A stretch of 64,000 nucleotides of DNA, taken from Paraburkholderia sp. BL9I2N2 (lineage in GTDB: Bacteria > Pseudomonadota > Gammaproteobacteria > Burkholderiales > Burkholderiaceae). The stretch lies in NCBI RefSeq assembly GCF_004339745.1, contig NZ_SMGP01000001.1:372001-436000 (forward strand), written 5' to 3'. Positions 59,483 through 64,000 of this stretch are shown here, piece after piece (the stretch's first letter is position 1; every line of letters begins with the position of its first letter). The notes under the pieces are model-generated. The model ran no database searches. It had not been told where the DNA came from and worked only from the letters and a program-made list of their open reading frames with translations. A program made the translations under genes and the position numbers.

Positions 59483-60703
59483 ATGTCTCACGTCACCAGA
59501 AGCCGGCCCGATGGCCGGCTGATTCTGTTGCTCGGTGCGCTTGCCGCATGCGGGCCGATTTCGATCGATATGTATCTGCCGAGCCTGCCGACCATCGCGC
59601 AGGCGTTCGCCATCAGCACTGGCGCCGCGCAGACGACGCTCACCAGTTTCATGTTCGGCTTTTCGATCGGCATGCTGTTGTATGGTCCGCTGTCCGATAC
59701 CTATGGCCGCCGGCCGGTGTTGCTCGGCGGCATCGTGATGTATGCGCTGGCCAGCGTGGCCTGTGCGATGTCGTTCTCGATCGGCTCGCTGGTGACGTTC
59801 CGTTTCGTGCAGGCGCTGGGCGCGGGCGCGGCTTCCGTGCTGGCGCGCGCCATTGCACGCGATGCTCACGGCCCGACCGATGCCGCTCGCGTGCTGTCGA
59901 TGCTCGCCATCGTCACGTCGATCGGGCCATTGCTGGCGCCGCTGCTCGGCGGGCAGTTGCTGCTGATCGGCGGCTGGCGTGTCGTCTTTATCGTGCTGAC
60001 GCTATTCGGCACGGTGTGCGCGGTGACCGCGTTTCTCAAGGTGCCGGAAACGTGGCCGCGTGAGAAGCGTGCGCATTCGGCGTTGCTGAAGTCGTTCGGC
60101 GCGTACGGCAAGTTGCTGCGCGATCCGGTTGCGTGGGGGCACATGCTGTGCGGCGGCATGGCGTTCGCGTCGATGTTTGCGTATATCACCGCGACGCCGT
60201 TTGTCTACATCGAGTATTTCCATGTGTCGGCGCAGCATTACGGCTTCCTGTTCGCGCTGAATATCGTCGGCATCATGTTTGGCAACTTCATGAATACGCG
60301 GCTTGTCGGCCGGCTCGGCTCGCTGCCGATCATTAGTTTTGCTGCAACCGTAAGCTGCATTGCCTCGCTGTTTGTGTGTCTGGTCTCGTTGACCGGTTGG
60401 GGCGGTCTGTGGTCGATCGTGTTCGGACTGTTCTTCGTGGTCGGCGTCGTCGGACTTCTGTCCGCGAACTGCACGACCGATCTGATGCATCGCTATCCGA
60501 TGAATGCCGGCGCCGCGGCCGCCGTGTTCGGCGCCGTGCAGTTGGCGCTCGGCGCGTTGTCGAGCCTCGCGGTTGGAATCTGGCAGGACGGTTCTCCCAA
60601 GGGCATGGGCGTGACGGTCGGCGTGGCGGGCTTGCTGTGTTATCTCGGCCGGATTCTGGTTGTCAGGTGGCATGGGATCAAGGCGCCTGTCGCTGCCGTT
60701 TGA
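59483..60703 (+). CDS. Bcr/CflA-family multidrug efflux MFS transporter
   Basis: A 406-residue transporter with twelve membrane segments. The family start ILLLGALAACGPISIDMYLPSLPTIAQAF and the motif-A loop GPLSDTYGRRPVLLGG are typical of Bcr/CflA drug exporters. The start at 59483 (MSHVTRSRP) fits the family; 22 more in-frame codons exist above. The substrate is not predictable from sequence; bicyclomycin and related drugs are the classical ones. Confidence 0.9.
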   Translation: MSHVTRSRPDGRLILLLGALAACGPISIDMYLPSLPTIAQAFAISTGAAQTTLTSFMFGFSIGMLLYGPLSDTYGRRPVLLGGIVMYALASVACAMSFSIGSLVTFRFVQALGAGAASVLARAIARDAHGPTDAARVLSMLAIVTSIGPLLAPLLGGQLLLIGGWRVVFIVLTLFGTVCAVTAFLKVPETWPREKRAHSALLKSFGAYGKLLRDPVAWGHMLCGGMAFASMFAYITATPFVYIEYFHVSAQHYGFLFALNIVGIMFGNFMNTRLVGRLGSLPIISFAATVSCIASLFVCLVSLTGWGGLWSIVFGLFFVVGVVGLLSANCTTDLMHRYPMNAGAAAAVFGAVQLALGALSSLAVGIWQDGSPKGMGVTVGVAGLLCYLGRILVVRWHGIKAPVAAV

Positions 60704-60822
60704 GGACGGGCGAGGCGCGAGTCGCGCGGCGTCTACGGAAAACACCAGGTGTTGCGCGCGCGCGACCGTGTGTCTCAATTTGCATTGCTATGATGGAGCC
60801 ACTGTTCCTCGGAGCGGCATTC

Positions 60823-61053
60823 ATGGCGATCAGAGATTTGATGAACGGCGAACGGCAACAAGCTGCATTCGCTGAAGCGCAGAAGCTGGCGGACAGCGGC
60901 GCCTATCACGATTACACAGACATCGAATACGTCTTGCGCTTTGATTATGGTTTGTCTGATGTATCGACACTGCTCGACAGTCAGTTGATGCATCGCGACC
61001 TGAACCACCGTTGTGCGGATGCGCGCGAGAAGCTGGAGATGCTTAGCGTGTGA
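60823..61053 (+). CDS. small cytosolic protein of unknown function (76 residues)
   Basis: Begins MAIRDLMNGERQQAAFAEAQ, mostly helical and with GAYHDYTDIEYVLRFDYGL in the middle. The start is chosen because GGAG lies nine bases upstream; other ATGs at 60790 and 60793 would add eleven residues. No family is recognised. It lies between the exporter and ridA in the same direction. Confidence 0.6.
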   Translation: MAIRDLMNGERQQAAFAEAQKLADSGAYHDYTDIEYVLRFDYGLSDVSTLLDSQLMHRDLNHRCADAREKLEMLSV

Positions 61054-61242
61054 TGCGTGATGCGTGTGGCTTATTTGTGGAAGCGTGTCTATTTTGCGAG
61101 GCGCTGTGCCCGGAGTGGGCGGCGCTAGTGCGTTGCATGATTCCTCGCGTGATCGCTTCATCGCTTTTGCGAAACGGGATGCGGTCGTGCGGATGAGTCG
61201 TACGCAGTGTCGTGTGCCGCCGTCACACCTGGAGTGATATTC

Positions 61243-61647
61243 ATGGCTGGTAGCCAGCACGACCCGCATCTGCCGCATACCGACAACCCCGCTACGCTTT
61301 CGCAGCCGGGCGGTCATTACAGTCACGTCGCGGTCGCAAATGGTTTCGTGTTCGTCTCGGGACAATTGCCGATCACCGCGCAAGGCGACAAGCTATCCGA
61401 GGCCTCGTTCGAGGATCAGGCCGAACAGGTGTTGGCCAATGTGCAGGCCGCGCTCGAAAGCGTCGGCAGCAGCGTCGCGCAACTGGTGCAGGTGCGCGTC
61501 TACATCGTCGATGTCGAGAACTGGATGAGCTTCAATCAGATCTACGCGCGTTGGGCCGGTGAAGCGCGTCCGGCGAGAGCCGTCGTGCCGGTTCCTCAAC
61601 TGCATTACGGTTTCAAGATCGAGGTCGAGGCGACCGCGCTGGTTTAG
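61243..61647 (+). CDS. RidA-family reactive imine/enamine deaminase
   Basis: A 134-residue RidA/YjgF/UK114 family protein: GHYSHVAVANGFVFVSGQLPIT, the DQAEQVLANVQAALESVGS helix and ARAVVPVPQLHYGFKIEVEATAL near the end. RidA proteins hydrolyse 2-aminoacrylate and related enamines produced by PLP enzymes. The N-terminal 20 residues extend the usual form. GGAG lies eight bases before the ATG at 61243. Confidence 0.87.
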   Translation: MAGSQHDPHLPHTDNPATLSQPGGHYSHVAVANGFVFVSGQLPITAQGDKLSEASFEDQAEQVLANVQAALESVGSSVAQLVQVRVYIVDVENWMSFNQIYARWAGEARPARAVVPVPQLHYGFKIEVEATALV

Positions 61648-61724
61648 CTACGGCGTTCGTCTCTCGAGTTTTGGCGCGCGTTCGGGGCAGTGGGATAACG
61701 GCGTTCAACGGGTCGCGTCAATGC

Positions 61725-61862
61725 TTAAGCTCGGTGAACCACGAGTCCATTGAACTGGGCATTGCTCACACCGGCCGCGATATTCACGCCGACGTTGCCG
61801 CTCATGTTCGTCATCGCGCACGCGCCGATCGACGCAGTCGAGGCGCCGAGCTTTGCGCTGGC
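61725..61862 (-). pseudogene. in-frame continuation beyond the lipoprotein stop (GNVGVNIAAG motif)
   Basis: The 45 codons directly following the lipoprotein stop, in the same frame, read a coherent sequence ending with MTNMSGNVGVNIAAGVSNAQ and then FNGLVVHRA plus stop. The GNVGVNIAAG-type repeat is seen in other surface proteins of these bacteria, where it precedes xxNxxxNSLxV. There is no Shine-Dalgarno for a separate gene. It may be the tail of a formerly longer protein cut by a TGA, or the end of a different decayed gene. Confidence 0.5.
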
Positions 61863-62072
61863 TCAGAAACCGACGCCTACTCCAACACCAACGCCGCCGC
61901 CAACGCTGCCACCACCAACGCCGACGCCAATATTAGTGCGCGGCGCGTAATAGCCGGGGCCATAGTCGTACGCAGGTACTGGCCCATAACCGTAGCCGTC
62001 CTGGTATGGCGCGGCCACCACACAGCCCGCGAGACCGGCCCCTAAGGCCAATATGCCGAATAGTCTGATCAT
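61863..62072 (-). CDS. small Gly/Val/Tyr-rich lipoprotein
   Basis: A 69-residue lipoprotein: MIRLFGILALGAGLAGC ends in a lipobox, then a Tyr/Gly/Pro segment (YQDGYGYGPVPAYDYGPGYY) and a Gly/Val tandem repeat GGGVGVGVGVGF. The start at 62072 follows AAGGGGGA; a start at 62090 would have no such site. Terminal stop is TGA; see the separate entry on the in-frame continuation after it. Function unknown. Confidence 0.68.
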   Translation of the reverse strand: MIRLFGILALGAGLAGCVVAAPYQDGYGYGPVPAYDYGPGYYAPRTNIGVGVGGGSVGGGVGVGVGVGF

Positions 62073-62208
62073 GATCTTGTCCCCCTTCATGAACTGGACA
62101 GCAATATCCGGTCCCTAAGGCGTCACGAATCGGGACTAGGCCACGATAGGACGCCAGCGGTACCAAAACCGAAACTGTCCCAAGTTCGGGACCGTCTTGC
62201 AGGGCGTG

Positions 62209-62243
62209 CAACGCACGGCAACGCAGCCCAACGCGATGCAACG
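62209..62243. repeat. four CAACG repeats phased at ten bases
   Basis: CAACG occurs at 62209, 62219, 62229 and 62239, once per helical turn, in an otherwise unrelated background; the last copy lacks the following C. It could be a regulator-binding array. Confidence 0.55.
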
Positions 62244-62330
62244 AGGGTGCTTGAAGGAATGATTGGAGCATCCGGCAAGGATGTATCTAGAAGTGCTTGG
62301 CATCTGCCTAGCAAGTGCACACGGATGATT

Positions 62331-62354
62331 ACACCCAAGGCGACACCCAAGGCG
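62331..62354. repeat. 12-base tandem duplication
   Basis: ACACCCAAGGCG is repeated exactly, head to tail, upstream of the 48-residue gene. Confidence 0.7.
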
Positions 62355-62415
62355 GGCATTGGTGCAAGCTGTCGCCTAAAATTTAAGCGTGGCCATGACT
62401 TTGATGGAGGCTGCC

Positions 62416-62562
62416 ATGAGCGACTCAATGTTGGCGATTTTGATAGGGACGATCGTGGTTGTGTTTGGCACAGGGATCTGGGCCGTTTCCGAGAACGAGG
62501 AGCGACTATCCCGCTGGTTCCGGGAACATCATCTGCGGGATTTGGTGCGCCACAAGTCCTGA
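62416..62562 (+). CDS. small single-span membrane protein (48 residues)
   Basis: The frame reads MSDSMLAILIGTIVVVFGTG with a single membrane helix at about residues 5-23, then a charged cytosolic or periplasmic tail ENEERLSRWFREHHLRD. GGAGG lies five bases before the ATG, a strong Shine-Dalgarno. No known family is recognised. The gene is supported by the site, the clean helix-tail design and the absence of any other frame here. Confidence 0.6.
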   Translation: MSDSMLAILIGTIVVVFGTGIWAVSENEERLSRWFREHHLRDLVRHKS

Positions 62563-62617
62563 TGTACCCATTCAAGGACATTCGCATGGTTGGCGGGTTG
62601 TTTGGCGGGTCGAAACG

Positions 62618-62639
62618 AAAAACGGGCCGAAAGGCCCGT
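62618..62639 (-). terminator. terminator of tRNA-Ser
   Basis: ACGGGCC pairs with GGCCCGT around GAAA; on the minus strand a U-tract from the A-run 62618-62622 follows. It lies 14 bases beyond the tRNA 3' end. Confidence 0.85.
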
Positions 62640-62653
62640 ATTCATTGATGTTC

Positions 62654-62743
62654 TGGCGGAGGCGGTGAGATTCGAACTCACGGAAAGATTGCTCCTTCGC
62701 CGGTTTTCAAGACCGGTGCCTTAAACCACTCGGCCACACCTCC
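62654..62743 (-). tRNA. tRNA-Ser (TGA)
   Basis: A 90-nt serine tRNA with encoded CCA: acceptor GGAGGTG with CGCCTCC, anticodon loop CTTGAAA (anticodon TGA, reads UCA) and the long variable arm expected of class II tRNAs; the T arm has AGTTCGAATCT. Confidence 0.96.
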
Positions 62744-62798
62744 AAGCCCTAAATTGTAACCTGAAAGAACCTCGCTGCGGCGCCCGGTCGATCCGCAA

Positions 62799-64000
62799 TC
62801 ACTGCGGATCTTTCAGAAACAGCTCTTGCAAATCGTTCAGGAACGCCTGGCCGAGCGGCGTCGGTGCAATCTTTTCGTGGTCGCGCGTGATCAGCTTGCG
62901 CCGTTCGGCTTCCTGCAAGGCCGGTTCGATCGACGTCATCGACATCCCCGTCCGCTCGATGAACCGATGCACCGGAAACCCTTCCACCAGCCGCAGCGCG
63001 TTCAGCATGAACTCGAACGGCAGATCGCGCGGCCCGACTTCATGCTCTTCCTGCACCGCCGTACCGGCCTTCGCCTGCTCGATGAAGGTGGTGGGATGCT
63101 TGTAGCGCGCCTGCCGCAGCACGCGATTCGGAAACGACAGCTTCGTATGCGCGCCCGCGCCGATGCCGAGATAGTCGCCGAAGCGCCAGTAGTTCAGATT
63201 GTGCTTGCTCTGCCGATGCGGCTGCGCATACGCCGACACCTCATAGCGCTCGTAACCGGCAGCGGAGGTGCGCTCGTGAATCCAGTCCTGCATGTCGGCG
63301 GATGCATCGTCGTCGGGCAGGGCGGGCGGAAACTTCGCGAACAGCGTGTTCGGTTCGAGCGTCAGGTGATACAGCGACAAATGAGGCGGCGCGAACGACA
63401 ACGCTGTCTCGACATCGGCCTGGCATTCGGCGAGCGTCTGCCCCGGCAGCGCGAACATCAGGTCGAGATTGAAGTTATCAAACGTGGTCGAGGCCACTTC
63501 GACGGCATGGCGCGCTTGCGCCGAGTCGTGAATGCGGCCGAGCGCCTTCAGATGAGCCTCGTTAAAACTCTGGATGCCCACCGAGAGCCGGTTCACGCCG
63601 CTCGCGCGAAACTGCGCGAACTTGGCGGCTTCGAAGGTGCCGGGATTGGCTTCGAGTGTGATTTCCGCGTCGGCGTCGAGCGGTAGCAGCGCGCGCACAT
63701 CGGACAGCATGCGATCGAGCCCGGCCGCCGAAAGGAGGCTGGGCGTGCCGCCGCCGATGAACACCGTATGCACCTGGCGGCCCCAGACCAGCGGCAGCGC
63801 CATCTCGAGATCGGCGCGCAACGCGTCGAGATATTCGTTCTCGGGGAACGTGTCGCCTTTCCACTCGTGCGAGTTGAAATCGCAATACGGACACTTGCGC
63901 ACGCACCACGGAAAATGCACGTACAACGCCAGCGGCGGTAGCGATGTCAGCCGGATGCTGCCCGGCGACGTGAAGGCCTTGATGACGCCGTTGCCGATGT
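62799..64000 (-). CDS. hemW: radical-SAM heme chaperone HemW (5' end outside window)
   Basis: A HemW/HemN-like radical-SAM protein whose start is beyond position 64000: the frame is open to the edge and contains no ATG in the last 80 bases. The SAM cluster cysteines are in CVRKCPYCDFN, then VFIGGGTPSLLS; the HemN-specific SGPRYTSYPTA-type N-terminus and second CxC are absent, which marks it as HemW, a heme-trafficking protein rather than a coproporphyrinogen oxidase. About 400 codons lie in the window. The stop sits inside an inverted repeat GATCCGCA-N5-TGCGGATC. Confidence 0.88.
   Translation of the reverse strand, partial: IGNGVIKAFTSPGSIRLTSLPPLALYVHFPWCVRKCPYCDFNSHEWKGDTFPENEYLDALRADLEMALPLVWGRQVHTVFIGGGTPSLLSAAGLDRMLSDVRALLPLDADAEITLEANPGTFEAAKFAQFRASGVNRLSVGIQSFNEAHLKALGRIHDSAQARHAVEVASTTFDNFNLDLMFALPGQTLAECQADVETALSFAPPHLSLYHLTLEPNTLFAKFPPALPDDDASADMQDWIHERTSAAGYERYEVSAYAQPHRQSKHNLNYWRFGDYLGIGAGAHTKLSFPNRVLRQARYKHPTTFIEQAKAGTAVQEEHEVGPRDLPFEFMLNALRLVEGFPVHRFIERTGMSMTSIEPALQEAERRKLITRDHEKIAPTPLGQAFLNDLQELFLKDPQ

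Larger units (their letters stand above)
62073..62415. other. upstream region between divergent small genes
   Basis: 343 bases without a gene. It contains four CAACG units spaced exactly ten bases apart (starts 62209, 62219, 62229, 62239), a GTCCC-N6-GGGAC inverted repeat near 62178-62193 and a 12-base tandem duplication ACACCCAAGGCG (62331-62342 and 62343-62354). No convincing coding frame. Confidence 0.5.

Overview
The window looks like a stretch of core chromosome from a Burkholderia-group betaproteobacterium, most likely Paraburkholderia. The evidence is the high GC content with strong G/C third positions, the protein sequences, and familiar gene neighbourhoods (fkpB-ispH, livKHMGF, hemL-ribD-ribE-ribB-ribH-nusB, and hemW at the right edge). 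Genus and species cannot be fixed from the sequence alone. I see no CRISPR array, insertion sequence, integrase or rRNA. Three tRNA genes are present: Leu-CAA, Gly-CCC and Ser-TGA.

Layout, left to right. 0-8.5 kb holds housekeeping genes: a fatty-acid desaturase, the NAD genes nadA-nadC facing nadB, ribosomal genes rpmB-rpmG, radC, and fkpB-ispH. 9-14 kb is a complete branched-chain amino-acid ABC transporter, livKHMGF, preceded by an upstream region rich in inverted repeats. 14-21.6 kb holds an argD-type aminotransferase with a GNAT gene, a truncated HEPN/Abi-like remnant, a 2Fe-2S flavin reductase, a YeeZ-like epimerase, a small membrane protein, an RsuA-type pseudouridine synthase and an MFS exporter.

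21.6-31.2 kb is the most accessory-looking part. It is one tight co-directional operon: an RpiR-type regulator, isoaspartyl peptidase iaaA, a gsiABCD-type peptide/glutathione importer, a DmpA-type aminopeptidase and a DppA-type D-aminopeptidase. A 13-nt inverted repeat lies just upstream. Together these genes look like a regulated import-and-hydrolysis pathway for peptides with unusual linkages (beta-aspartyl, gamma-glutamyl or D-residues).

31-49.7 kb is mixed: poxB, a secreted alpha/beta hydrolase, an aromatic amino-acid permease, hemN, a cysteine-cluster protein, a DUF1439 lipoprotein, uppP, trmB, several small secreted or unknown proteins, yggT, an EthD-like protein, a DUF2520 protein, a PLP dehydratase, a LysE exporter and ubiD. 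49.7-51.4 kb has a strong promoter, a roughly 340-nt structured leader and a lytic transglycosylase. 51.5-58.4 kb is the minus-strand riboflavin/heme cluster (hemL, ribD, ribE, a ribB fused to a degenerate GTP-cyclohydrolase domain, ribH, nusB, an aminotransferase). 58.5-64 kb has an EVE/PUA-like protein with a basic tail, a Bcr/CflA exporter, ridA, small proteins and hemW, which runs off the edge.

Most of the window is ordinary core genome. The items I consider most worth a second look are the peptide operon and its candidate operator, the structured leader at 49.9-50.2 kb, the lipoprotein followed in frame by a GNVGVNIAAG-containing continuation at 61.7-62.1 kb, the HEPN remnant, and several very short genes.
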